Of a DNA stretch of 64,000 nucleotides, positions 36,501-44,003 are shown one piece after another. The stretch is from Corallococcus macrosporus (GTDB lineage Bacteria; Myxococcota; Myxococcia; Myxococcales; Myxococcaceae), in NCBI RefSeq assembly GCF_017302985.1, contig NZ_JAFIMU010000001.1, positions 1-64,000 on the forward strand, read 5' to 3'. The position numbers were made by a program, and so were the translations under genes. The notes beneath the pieces are model-generated. The model was not told the origin of the DNA and made no database searches. It was given only the letters and a program-made list of their open reading frames with translations. How positions within the stretch are numbered: the stretch's first letter is position 1; the number at the start of each line of letters is the position of its first letter.

Positions 36501-36589
36501 TCGGCACGCCGACCATCGACCACACCGTAAGCCGGTTGCATGTCGGTACCGCGGATGGTCGAATCTGCGCCTTCCCGGTGCCCTTCTAG
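33563..36589 (+). CDS. Large secreted protein, Ig-like repeats and PQQ-like propeller
   Basis: 1008 residues. Signal peptide MNVRILALAALLLPAVGFSQ. Residues about 25-610 are Ig-like/CARDB-type modules and a fibronectin-III-like stretch (SVTLTWNNPFNHGG, TYVYRVFNA). Residues about 630-1005 contain repeated WRYRPGD/VVALNAATG and GRVYGVNPATF units, as in PQQ-like beta-propellers. No catalytic motif was seen. It is exported; the lipoprotein upstream and a six-gene operon suggest a surface or outer-membrane complex. ATG 33563 has GAGG 7 bases upstream; GTG 33551 is an alternative. Confidence 0.82.
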   Translation: MNVRILALAALLLPAVGFSQTWTVRPVPAAGETVARVVMDDASDLVLEVTNTAAASLDARLSEVSFVLPTGYQLLGGLPAEENPNWKVEYVDANERRITFQSTLGCVDNGRGLARNQTARFVLSVVGPSNRATDSATERLAAGTYARDQCDGTNYTYNVGNMPAWTRAILTTNVTLAPRVLAVNATTVARAVVENRGTGSATVTVDNPTSTTSVPLTTVTKDPTTSRVVALQSAGVFAVTLRPTAAGAVAARVRARTTNSGSNAPLVDSPMADVGNLVATADMDVVDAFSGDQVTLRMTVFNASATNSYTQVRPRAPVRLGNATATLVSGPTPESLAQLAPGASAQFTWRYQVSGTPGASYQFQAQVDATLNGSAVAGDLVTARKGRIVEHRVRLSQETMSTAATAVTVAYTVQNRGALPIIEVKLFKPAVNYFAVAASGPQAFGNWNVYTDAAGYIWESETGIPVGGEATFRITYSGFTAVTEDTAFRHRLELNQGWNDPRIRVEATMTLLAVTASPDVSRLTGVARDGSVTLTWNNPFNHGGTLVLRAPGATPNTEPTSGVRYAVGATLGNATVAYSDEFSSASSFTDTGVTNGTTYVYRVFNADDQFRYGPGNQPTSVGLLATPRARVAGNPLWCYSVGLSSQLQPVTELGVGIFSSFNDSVVGSLTNTVNPSEDGAERFRPVKMTGLIGSRFPVVPLLGRPGQQWLVVGDQAGVPAVLNAATGEFLWRNTTLGLGNISSFPVTQLLDYANPEYRTTFSNVDLAIFATRNASAQNQVVALNAATGALIWRYRPGDLGMVSGGMQVDYSTNRLYVATKSGVSAATLRVLNSLTGAEVARLSLGDLEFGVVRNATSNQILVTANDGRVYGVNPATFTTAWTVTVRPSTARAFTHFARPLGRGFVVSTADGKVERYEMDATNVPALLWSTPIAGPAGSFTLNQNGVARIYVGSSDGKVHQLELDTGVDSGQVTVGPAQAIGTPTIDHTVSRLHVGTADGRICAFPVPF

Positions 36590-36601
36590 GTGGGCCATCA
36601 C

Positions 36602-36766
36602 GTGAGCCAACGACCTTCACAGCCTCCAGCGGGTGCCCCGGTGCCGAAGCCGCCGGCCGCGCCCGCCGTGTACGTGGCTCCCGCCATCCTGTGGGAGCAG
36701 CCCTTCGTCGCGCTGGCGCAGTTGTCCACGTGCACCATCCCCGGCGAATCGGAGTGCGTGCCGTGA
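36602..36766 (+). CDS. Candidate RiPP-like precursor peptide (54 aa)
   Basis: A 54-residue frame between the propeller gene and the HprK-like gene. The start GTG 36602 has AGGTGGG 7 bases upstream, and the TGA overlaps the next GTG (GTGA, 36763). The peptide has a Pro/Ala-rich front (SQRPSQPPAGAPVPKPPAAP), then AVYVAPAILWEQPFVALA and a short end QLSTCTIPGESECVP with two cysteines and two potential serine/threonine targets. YVAPAIL resembles the YxxP-x-L leader motif that PqqD-type proteins bind in lasso-type peptides. No homologue is known to me; the leader/core split is inference. Confidence 0.65.
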   Translation: MSQRPSQPPAGAPVPKPPAAPAVYVAPAILWEQPFVALAQLSTCTIPGESECVP

Positions 36767-37596
36767 ACGGCGGGGACCCCCCGGCGGGTCCCCGTGAAGG
36801 CATGCTCCGGATCACCCTGGCCGGGTGGACGGTGTCGCTGGAGGTGGAGGACGCGGCGCTCGCCGGTCCGCTCCAGCGCGTGTTCGGCGCGTTCCTCGCG
36901 CCAGAGGCCGTGGCCGCCGATGCCCGGCTGGTGATGCGGACGCCCTCCAACCCGGGTGCTCCGCCCACCGTGCAGGAGCTGCCCCGGCTGGAGCCTGGAG
37001 ACGCAGGCTCGCTGCGGGTGGAGGGCGCCGGGTACTCCGCGGTGCTCTCCGCGGACCGGCGCCACGCGGACGTCATCGGATCCGGCCGGTACCCGGTGGA
37101 GAACGTGATCAAGGTGATGCTCGCGTCCGCGCTGGCGAAGCGCGGCGGGCTGCTGCTCCACGGCGTGGGGCTGGTGCACGAGGGCCGGGCCGCGCTGTTC
37201 GTGGGCCACTCCGGCGCGGGCAAGAGCACCCTGGGCGGGCTGTGGCGCGACGCGGGCGGGACGATGCTCGCGGACGAGCTGGTGGCCGTGTGGCCCGTGG
37301 AGGGGGGAGGGTGGAGGGCCGCGGGAACGCCCTGGAACGTCCCGGCCCGGACCTCCGAGGCGACGCTCGTCGCGGTGGGCACGCTGGGCTGGGACGCGGC
37401 TTCGCGGTGGGAGGCGCAGGGCGCGGGGGACGTGGCCCGTGTGCTGCTGCTCAACGCGATGCTGCCCGAGCCCACGGCGGCGGGCCGGGGCGCACTGGTG
37501 GGCGCGGCGGGGCGCGTGCTGTCGTCCGTGGAGACCGTGCGGCTGGTGTTCGCGCGCGATGCCAGCGCGGCCGCTGCGGTGCGGGCGCGGCTGTAG
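36763..37596 (+). CDS. HprK-like kinase (peptide or protein Ser kinase)
   Basis: 277 residues. The HprK/P-like core has LLLHGVGLVHEGRAALFVGH, P-loop GHSGAGKST at 148-156 and DEL near 171 where HprK has its Mg-binding acidic residue. The N-terminal ~120 residues are unlike true HprK and there is no adjacent HPr gene. Stand-alone HprK homologues occur in lasso peptide clusters, where they phosphorylate the peptide's C-terminus. The GTG start overlaps the 54-residue peptide gene and has GGAG upstream, so it is coupled to the peptide. Confidence 0.82.
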   Translation: MNGGDPPAGPREGMLRITLAGWTVSLEVEDAALAGPLQRVFGAFLAPEAVAADARLVMRTPSNPGAPPTVQELPRLEPGDAGSLRVEGAGYSAVLSADRRHADVIGSGRYPVENVIKVMLASALAKRGGLLLHGVGLVHEGRAALFVGHSGAGKSTLGGLWRDAGGTMLADELVAVWPVEGGGWRAAGTPWNVPARTSEATLVAVGTLGWDAASRWEAQGAGDVARVLLLNAMLPEPTAAGRGALVGAAGRVLSSVETVRLVFARDASAAAAVRARL

Positions 37597-37644
37597 AGGC
37601 TCGCGCTTGTCTCGCGTCTGCGTTACAGCGGGCGTGGGAGGCGG

Positions 37645-38547
37645 ATGACGGTGGCTGAGACGCGGGTGCCTTTGACGGTGATCGCTGGGCCCACGGCGTC
37701 GGGGAAGACGGCGCTGGCCATCGCCTGGGCTCGCGCTTCGGGCGGAGAGATTGTCAGCGCGGACTCGCAGCAGGTGTACCGCGCGTTCGACATCGGCACC
37801 GCCAAGCCCTCCGCCGAGGAGCTGGCCGCCGTGCCGCACCACCTGGTCTCCTGCGTGGATCCGCTGGAGACCTTCTCCGCCGCCGAATACCAGCGCCGCG
37901 CCGACGCGGCCATCGCGGACATCGCCTCCCGCGGCCGGCCCGTGTTCGTCGTCGGCGGCACCGGCCTGTACCTGCGCGTCCTGCTGCACGGCGTGGTGGA
38001 CGCACCCGGGGCCCTGCCTTCGCTGCGCGCGGAGCTGGAGGCGCTCGCGGCGGAGCAGGGGAGGGAGGCCGTGCACCGCCGCTTGTCCGAGGTGGATCCG
38101 GAGACCGCCGCGAAGCTGCCGCCCCAGGACCTGGTGCGCGTCGTCCGCGCGCTGGAGATCCACGCGCAGACGGGCGTCCCCGCCTCGGAGTTCCGCCGCG
38201 CGCATGCCTTCGCGCCGGACCGCTATCCCTTCCAGCTGTACGTGCTCGACCCGCCGCGCGACGCCCTCTACGCCGCCATCAACGCGCGCACGGAGGCGCT
38301 GTTCGCACGCGGACTCGTGGAAGAGACGCGGGCCCTGCTGGAACAGGGCTACGCGGACGCGGCCCCCATGCGCAGCGTCGGCTACGTGCAGGCCCGCGCC
38401 GTCGTGGAGGGCCGGATGACGCGCGAAGAGGCCATCGCCGACACCGCGCAGGAGACCCGGCGCTACTCCAAGCGGCAGCTCACGTGGTTCCGCAAGGAGC
38501 CCGGCGCGGTGTTCCTCGCGCCCCCGTACGCCCGCCCCACCCCTTGA
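37645..38547 (+). CDS. miaA: tRNA dimethylallyltransferase
   Basis: 300 residues with P-loop VIAGPTASGKTALA, the substrate loop VSADSQQVYRAFDIGTAKPS and FVVGGTGLYL. MiaA adds a dimethylallyl group to A37 of tRNAs reading UNN codons. Length and motif order are normal; the C-terminal QETRRYSKRQLTWFRKE is the family's RNA-binding end. A hairpin terminator follows. It starts 48 bases after the HprK-like gene and could belong to that transcript or have its own promoter. Confidence 0.95.
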   Translation: MTVAETRVPLTVIAGPTASGKTALAIAWARASGGEIVSADSQQVYRAFDIGTAKPSAEELAAVPHHLVSCVDPLETFSAAEYQRRADAAIADIASRGRPVFVVGGTGLYLRVLLHGVVDAPGALPSLRAELEALAAEQGREAVHRRLSEVDPETAAKLPPQDLVRVVRALEIHAQTGVPASEFRRAHAFAPDRYPFQLYVLDPPRDALYAAINARTEALFARGLVEETRALLEQGYADAAPMRSVGYVQARAVVEGRMTREEAIADTAQETRRYSKRQLTWFRKEPGAVFLAPPYARPTP

Positions 38548-38550
38548 GCG

Positions 38551-38575
38551 GAGCGGGCCTTCCCGGCCCCTGCTC
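38551..38575 (+). terminator. Hairpin after miaA
   Basis: GAGCGGGCC, loop TTCCC, then GGCCC, a CT bulge and GCTC: 9 base pairs (38551-38575). It starts 4 bases after the miaA stop. No T-run. Confidence 0.5.
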
Positions 38576-38724
38576 GGCGCTTCACTTGATTCGCCTGGCG
38601 GCGCGGATTGTTCGCACCCGGCTCCGCTCCCATCTTCCACCAGGAAACGCTTCCCCCACGTCCACTCCCGGACCGACAGGCGGCCGAGGGCCCGAGGCGG
38701 GCAGCCATCACCGTGGAGATCGCC

Positions 38725-39318
38725 ATGAGACCGAACGTCGAACGCGCGCCGGACACCCGGCCGGACCGCCTTTCCCGAGGGGCCTCGGCCATGTGGGGCG
38801 CTCCCTTCCTCCTGGGGCTGCTGACGTCGATCGCGGGCGTCGTGCTGCTGGGCGCCACGGTCTTCACCAGCTTCGTCACCGTCTTCTTCATCGGCATGAT
38901 GCTGGTGATTGGCGGCGTGCTGGAGATCATCGCGGCCGTCCGTTCACGCGGCGAGGGCCGGGGTGCCTTCTGGTCCTTCATGCTCGGCGGCGTGCTCACC
39001 ACCGTCGTCGGCATCCTCACCGTCATGTACCCGGCCGCGGGGCTCGCCTCGCTGACGCTGCTGATCGCCGGCTACTTCTTCGCCAGCGGCCTCTTCCACG
39101 TCATCACGTCCGTCATGGACCGCTACTTCCAGTGGGGCTGGGACCTGGCCTACGGCGCCATCTCCGTGGTCCTGGGCATCAGCGTCATGGCCCGCTGGCC
39201 GCAGTCCTCCGTGTGGCTCGTGGGGACCCTCGTCGGGCTCGCCGTCTTCTTCCGGGGCATCTCCATGATGTCCGGCTCGCTCATGCTGCGGCGGGGCATC
39301 CGCCACGTGGAGGCTTGA
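38725..39318 (+). CDS. HdeD/DUF308-type membrane protein
   Basis: 197 residues with about six membrane segments in three pairs (GAPFLLGLLTSIAGVVLLGA, VTVFFIGMMLVIGGVLEIIA, FMLGGVLTTVVGILTVMY). This is the HdeD layout; in Escherichia coli HdeD helps acid resistance, but most homologues are uncharacterised. ATG 38725 has GGAG about 7 bases upstream and begins the gene after a Pro-rich stretch that lacks coding character. A terminator follows. Confidence 0.82.
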   Translation: MRPNVERAPDTRPDRLSRGASAMWGAPFLLGLLTSIAGVVLLGATVFTSFVTVFFIGMMLVIGGVLEIIAAVRSRGEGRGAFWSFMLGGVLTTVVGILTVMYPAAGLASLTLLIAGYFFASGLFHVITSVMDRYFQWGWDLAYGAISVVLGISVMARWPQSSVWLVGTLVGLAVFFRGISMMSGSLMLRRGIRHVEA

Positions 39319-39362
39319 GCGCCAGGATGCCCCTGGCGCCTATTCACTCGCGGTGAAATAGG
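39319..39362. terminator. Bidirectional hairpins between convergent genes
   Basis: GCGCCAGG (39319-39326) pairs with CCTGGCGC (39332-39339); a second hairpin CCTATTCAC / GTGAAATAGG (one-base bulge) spans 39339-39362. They sit between the HdeD-like gene and the convergent sugar dehydrogenase gene. Confidence 0.65.
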
Positions 39363-39380
39363 GATATCAGTGAGTGAAGC

Positions 39381-40652
39381 TCAGCCCGAGTAGCCGATGC
39401 GGTAGATGACGCCGTTCGCATCGTCCGTGACGAGCAGCGCTCCGTCGGCGGCCACCGCCGTGTCCGCCAGCCGGGCGAACTGCGTGGTGCCGTCCGCGCC
39501 GAGCCAGCCCGACGCGAAGTCCTCGAACGCGGTCGGCGTGCCCTGGGCGTCGAAGCGCACGCGGACGACCTTGTAGCCCGTGGGCGGGTTGCGGTTCCAC
39601 GAGCCGCGCATCGCCACGAAGGCGTTGCCACGGAACTCCGCGGGGAAGAGGGTGCCCGTGTAGAAGCTCAGGCTCATGGGCGCCGAGTGCGCCTGGTACT
39701 CCAGCACCGGCGGCTGCGTCTTCGCGCAGTACTCCGGGCGCGACTGCATGTCCGGCGGCTCCTGGCTGAGGAACGCGTCCGGCTCCTGCTTGCCCAGGCA
39801 GTAGGGCCAGCCGTAGTCCGCGTCCTGCTGGATGCGGTTCAGCTCCTCCGGCGGGTAGTCGTCCCCGCGTGAGTCCGAGCCGTGATCCATGCCCCAGAGC
39901 TGCCCGGACACCGGGTGCCACGCGAACCCGATGGTGTTGCGCAGCCCCTTCGCGAACACGGTGCGGCCCGTGCCGTCCGGCTCGAAGCGCAGCAGCGTGG
40001 CGTTCTCCGGGTTGGCGTCCGCGCACGCGTTGCAGGTGCTGCCCACGGACACGTACAGCTTGCCGTCCGGCCCGAACGCGAGCGTCCGGTTGGGGTGCTG
40101 CCCCGCGTCCGGCAGCCGGTCGATGAAGAGGGCAGGGGCCCCCAGCGTGTCATCCGCGTTCACCGCGGCGACCAGCACCTGCCGGTCGGTGATCATGAAG
40201 AGCCGGTCGCCCTGGAGCGCCAGCCCGTGCACGCCCGAGTTCTTCGTGCCCAGCCCGCTCGCCACGACGACGCTCGTGTCCGCCGCGCCGTCGCCGTTCG
40301 TGTCGCGCAGCAGGGTGACGCGGCCGGCCTCGCGCTCGGTGACGTAGACGGCGCCGCTGGGGCGCACCGCGAGCTTGCGAGGGTTCGTGAGCCCCTGCGC
40401 GAAGACGCCCACCTGGAAGCCCGCGGGGACGCGCAGCTGCGCCAGCCGCTCCGCGCCGAACGTCTGCTTCGCGGGCTTCACCAGGTTGTTGGGCACCGAC
40501 ACCGCGCGCACGGCGTCCTCCTTTGGAGGCACCTGGGGCGTGGGGATGGCGACATCCAACGGGGTCTGATCACCGTTGTTGGACGTCGTCTTGTCCGAGC
40601 ACGCGACCGAGAGGCACAGCACGGCACCTGCGAAGAGGCGGGAAGAGAGCAT
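39381..40652 (-). CDS. PQQ-dependent sugar dehydrogenase-like lipoprotein
   Basis: 423 residues. Signal with lipobox LSVAC. Residues 60-420 are a six-bladed propeller of the soluble glucose/sorbosone dehydrogenase type: GFQVGVFAQGLTNPRKLAV, HPNRTLAFGPDGKLYVSVG, GLRNTIGFAWHP, MDHGSDSRGDDYPPEELN and YGWPYC. These match the conserved PQQ and Ca-binding loops. Substrate is unknown. It acts at the cell envelope. ATG 40652 is chosen; a longer frame starts at 40688. Confidence 0.85.
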   Translation of the reverse strand: MLSSRLFAGAVLCLSVACSDKTTSNNGDQTPLDVAIPTPQVPPKEDAVRAVSVPNNLVKPAKQTFGAERLAQLRVPAGFQVGVFAQGLTNPRKLAVRPSGAVYVTEREAGRVTLLRDTNGDGAADTSVVVASGLGTKNSGVHGLALQGDRLFMITDRQVLVAAVNADDTLGAPALFIDRLPDAGQHPNRTLAFGPDGKLYVSVGSTCNACADANPENATLLRFEPDGTGRTVFAKGLRNTIGFAWHPVSGQLWGMDHGSDSRGDDYPPEELNRIQQDADYGWPYCLGKQEPDAFLSQEPPDMQSRPEYCAKTQPPVLEYQAHSAPMSLSFYTGTLFPAEFRGNAFVAMRGSWNRNPPTGYKVVRVRFDAQGTPTAFEDFASGWLGADGTTQFARLADTAVAADGALLVTDDANGVIYRIGYSG

Positions 40653-40742
40653 GGGCCGCGCACCCTGTGCACGGAAGGAGCGGCCCACAATCCACGGCCC
40701 CGGAGCCCAGGGCCCCGGTCAACACTTGCGCGCGGTCAGGTG

Positions 40743-42488
40743 TCAGGAGGCGAAACGATCCTCGCCGAAGCTCTCCACCACGACGGGCCGCGGGACTTCA
40801 CGCGGGGCGGCGGCGAGCGGATCCGGCACGCGGCCGGTGAGCTGGCAGAGGAGGCGGTCCGGGTTCACCGGCTTGGGCAGGAATGCCTCCGCGCCCGCGT
40901 CGAGCGCGCGCTGGCGCACGTGCGGACGGTTGAGGCCGCTCATCACCAGCACGCGCGTGTCGCGGGTGAGCGGGTGCTGCTTGAGGCCTTCACACAGGCG
41001 CAGGCCATCCACCCAGTGCAGCACCACGTCCAGCAGGATGGCGGTGGGCGGGCGGCGGGCCACGGCGCAGAACAGCGCCAGCTCGTCCGCGAAGGACACC
41101 ACGCGCGCGCCGGTGCTTTCCAGGAGCAGCGTGAGCGCCTCGCGCGTGTCCGCGTCGTCGTCCACCACGTAGTACAGGTCCGGCTCCACCTCCGGCACGA
41201 ACGTCGGCACGGGCTCCATCGGCGTGCGCAGCCACGAGCCCACCACCTCGCGCACGCCCGACCAGCGCGCCGCGGCCAGCAGGCCCAGCGGGGTGGGGGC
41301 GCTCAGGCCCAGCACGCCGCCGCCATACACACCGCCCTGCGAGTGCTTCGCGCGTGCCGCGACGAACGCCGCCGGGGCCCGCTTGCCCGCGCGGCGCAGC
41401 CAGGCGATGGAGCGCGCACCGGCCGCCGCGTCCTCCATCAGCTCGCCCAGCCCGTCGCGCACGTACCGGCGCTCCAGCGACGGCGCGTCCAGCCCGCCAT
41501 CCAGCAGCGCCACCGCGGCGCGGCTGCACGACGCCAGCGTCTCCGACAGGCCCACCTGCAGCGGGTGGCCGAAGGCCGCGGGGCCCACCGCCAACTGCCC
41601 GGGCGCCACCAGCGTGCGGCCGGGGCCGAAGGGCAGGCGCGTCGTCTCCAGCGCCGCGACCTCGAAGCCCTCCTCCAGCAGGCCGTCGCGCGCGGCCATC
41701 ATCAGCACCTGGCACAGGTCCGCCGGCGTCACCGCCGCGCCGAAGGCCAGCGCGTACACGGACGACGCGCCCGGGATGAGGAACAGCGCATCCACGGCGG
41801 GCAGCGGGGAAATCCACAGGCGCGCCACCGGCGCCAGGTCCCGGCCCGTCATCGCGCCCTGGAGCCGCGCCTGCACCGCCGGCATGGACGGCGCGGGACG
41901 GAAGCCCTTGAAGAAGTTGTCCCCCATGAGCGGCCCGGCGCCCGCGGCCAGCGCCACCGCGTGGAAGCGCTCGCCGCTGCCCTGCGCGCGGACCACCAGG
42001 GGGCCCGCGTTGCGCACCGCCGTGGGCGCGTCCGGCGCCGGAGCCTGACGCTCCACGCGCTCCACGTGACGGTCCACGAACCGGGCGCCCTGCGCGCTGG
42101 CCGCCGTGGACAGCACGTGGCGCACCATGTCCAGGCCGCCTTCACCCTTGGGCCAGCCGTCCACGACCCAGAGGCCGCCCGCGGCGCACGGCAAGAGCTC
42201 GCGCTCGCCCTCGCCCTGGGAAATCACCTCCACGCCGCGCAGCTCGTGCGCGCGCCACTCCGGCGGAATCCGGCAGCCCAGCGCGGCCAGCCGCGAGCGG
42301 CACTCCGGCGTGAGCAGGGCAGGGGGCGCGGTGCGCTCCTCGGTGCCCCCCGCGTAGACGCGCACGTCCAGGGCCACGCCCCGCGCGCGGCCGTTGAAGA
42401 GCAGCGACGCCGCGAGCCCCGCACCGGCGATGCCGCCGCCGACGATCGCCACCCTCGAACCACTCGTAAGCTTGCTGGTCCCGCTCAT
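40743..42488 (-). CDS. FAD/NAD(P)-binding oxidoreductase fused to receiver domain
   Basis: 581 residues. The N-terminus RVAIVGGGIAGAGLAASLLF is the dinucleotide-binding loop of flavin monooxygenase/geranylgeranyl reductase-like enzymes; a second conserved region is LVAPGQLAVGPAAFGHPLQ (about 293-311), resembling the family's FAD-binding GD(A/S)AG-like loop but without the aspartate. Residues 438-552 are a complete response-regulator receiver: D443-D445, phospho-acceptor D487, S517 and K539. Such a fusion is unusual. Transcribed 26 bases after the GGDEF response regulator and probably co-transcribed. Confidence 0.82.
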   Translation of the reverse strand: MSGTSKLTSGSRVAIVGGGIAGAGLAASLLFNGRARGVALDVRVYAGGTEERTAPPALLTPECRSRLAALGCRIPPEWRAHELRGVEVISQGEGERELLPCAAGGLWVVDGWPKGEGGLDMVRHVLSTAASAQGARFVDRHVERVERQAPAPDAPTAVRNAGPLVVRAQGSGERFHAVALAAGAGPLMGDNFFKGFRPAPSMPAVQARLQGAMTGRDLAPVARLWISPLPAVDALFLIPGASSVYALAFGAAVTPADLCQVLMMAARDGLLEEGFEVAALETTRLPFGPGRTLVAPGQLAVGPAAFGHPLQVGLSETLASCSRAAVALLDGGLDAPSLERRYVRDGLGELMEDAAAGARSIAWLRRAGKRAPAAFVAARAKHSQGGVYGGGVLGLSAPTPLGLLAAARWSGVREVVGSWLRTPMEPVPTFVPEVEPDLYYVVDDDADTREALTLLLESTGARVVSFADELALFCAVARRPPTAILLDVVLHWVDGLRLCEGLKQHPLTRDTRVLVMSGLNRPHVRQRALDAGAEAFLPKPVNPDRLLCQLTGRVPDPLAAAPREVPRPVVVESFGEDRFAS

Positions 42489-42514
42489 CGCGCGCCCTCG
42501 TTCCCTTCCCGCCG

Positions 42515-43471
42515 TCAGTGCCGCTGCGCCGCGGGGGCGTGGACCGACTGGCCGTACACCACCACCCGGTCACGTCCCTCCCGCTTGGCCTCGTAGAGCG
42601 CGGCGTCCGCCGCCTTCAGCAAGGCCTCCGTGCTCTCACGCGGGGAGTCGGCCGTGTGGTCCGCCACGCCCACGCTGATGCTCAACCCGAAGGGCGCCGG
42701 GCGCCCGTCACCGCGCTGCACGTTCACGCCGCGCAGCTCCGAGCGCAGGCGCTCCGCGAACACCGCGGCCTCCATGGACGTCTGGTGCGGCAAGAGCACG
42801 ACGAACTCGTCACCGCCGAAGCGCGCCGCGAAGTCGGACTCGCGCAGGTTGCCCTGCATCAGCGTGGCCAGGGCCAGGATGGCGCGGTTGCCCACGTCGT
42901 GGCCCATGCCGTCGTTGATGGCCTTCAGGTGGTCCAGGTCGATGACCACCACGCTCAGCGCGTAGCCGTAGCGCAGGGCGCGCTTGAACTCGTCCTCCAG
43001 CCGCACCGACAGCGCCCGGAAGTTCGCCAGGCCGGTGAGCGCGTCCGTCTGCGCCAGCACCTGGAGCTTGCGCTGCTGCTCGCTCTGGCGCACCGCGCGG
43101 TCGATGCGGGCGAGCAGCTCGCGCGAGCTCGCCGGCTTGTGGATGAAGTCCACGGCGCCCATCTCCAGGCATCGCTCCAGGGTCGCCTCGTCCGCGTCCC
43201 CCGTCAGGAAGATGACCGGCACCGTCTCCGTGCGCACGTCGTTCTGGAGCGTCTCCAGGACCGCCAGCCCATCCCCGGAGGGCAGGAAGCGATCCAGCAG
43301 CACCAGGTCCGGCCGGTGCTCGCGCGCCAGCTCCACGCCCGCGTCCGCGTCCGGCGCGGCCAGCACGTCGAAGCGCGGGGCGAGCAGGTCCATCAGACCC
43401 TCGCGCACGGCGGTGTCGTCCTCGATGATGAGCAGGAGCGCGCGCTCACTGCTGCGGCCGTGCCGTTCCAT
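42515..43471 (-). CDS. Receiver-GGDEF response regulator (diguanylate cyclase)
   Basis: 318 residues. Receiver 12-128 with D18/D19, phospho-acceptor D60 (LVLLDRFLPSGDG) and K112; GGDEF domain about 140-305 with FGGDEF (GGDEF at 219-223), DLDHLKAINDGMGHD and I-site RESD (210-213). It should make cyclic di-GMP in response to phosphorylation and be product-inhibited. Like PleD/WspR but with a single receiver. ATG 43471 begins the receiver; the longer open stretch upstream has no coding support. Confidence 0.92.
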   Translation of the reverse strand: MERHGRSSERALLLIIEDDTAVREGLMDLLAPRFDVLAAPDADAGVELAREHRPDLVLLDRFLPSGDGLAVLETLQNDVRTETVPVIFLTGDADEATLERCLEMGAVDFIHKPASSRELLARIDRAVRQSEQQRKLQVLAQTDALTGLANFRALSVRLEDEFKRALRYGYALSVVVIDLDHLKAINDGMGHDVGNRAILALATLMQGNLRESDFAARFGGDEFVVLLPHQTSMEAAVFAERLRSELRGVNVQRGDGRPAPFGLSISVGVADHTADSPRESTEALLKAADAALYEAKREGRDRVVVYGQSVHAPAAQRH

Positions 43472-44003
43472 GAACTGGTTCGCTCCGCTCGCCTGTCCCG
43501 AAATGGCAGGCCGAAAGTCTCGGGCGCCACGCCCTTCCAGGTGCTCCCCACGCCCTTGCGCCCCACGCGCACCCGCCGCCGCCCCGTCTTGCAAGCACCC
43601 ACCCACCCATCCAACCTTCACCCGAGACCTCCGGCTGCCAAGCCCGTCCGCCTCCGCGGGGGCTTTGGGAACCATCCGCCCCGGTCGCCCGCGTGCCCTT
43701 GCCGAGAGCAAGCCCTGTGCCCCGCGACTCACGCCGCGGCCGGCCTCTTTTCAGGGGGTTGCATGGGGGCCCGCGCGACAGCCAACAAGCCAGCCGGAAG
43801 ACGTTGCAGCGTGGGGGCGCCGCGCACGGTAGGAATTGCCGGACGAAGGGCCGCACCGGAGCGCTGTCCGGTGGTGGGGTGGAGCGGCTGATCCGTTGAG
43901 AATTCCCCGGAAGCGCGCGCACGAAGCGGCGCCATCGACGGGATCTTGAAGCGGGACCCGGGCGCCATGGCGGTGGCGCCCGGTCGTCACGTCCAGCGGG
44001 ACC
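43472..44003. other. Intergenic stretch without recognised gene
   Basis: About 530 bases between the GGDEF regulator start and the end of the TPR-like gene. I see no open frame with domain character. It holds the hairpin at 43958-43983 and presumably the promoter of the GGDEF regulator, which I could not localise. The low-complexity high-GC frames here look like noise. Confidence 0.6.
43958..43983 (-). terminator. Hairpin after the TPR-like membrane gene
   Basis: CCGGGCGCC (43958-43966) pairs perfectly with GGCGCCCGG (43975-43983) across an 8-base loop, 21 bases downstream of the stop of the minus-strand gene at 44004. No T-run. Confidence 0.5.

Noticed and set aside
33533-36610. 1000-codon minus-strand frame opposite the propeller protein
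   Set aside because: No recognisable domain; the plus-strand frame has a signal peptide, ribosome-binding site and repeats, so it is the gene.
43446-43922. Minus-strand open frame upstream of the GGDEF regulator
   Set aside because: Low complexity in Arg, Gly and Pro, no ribosome-binding site, no domain; treated as intergenic.
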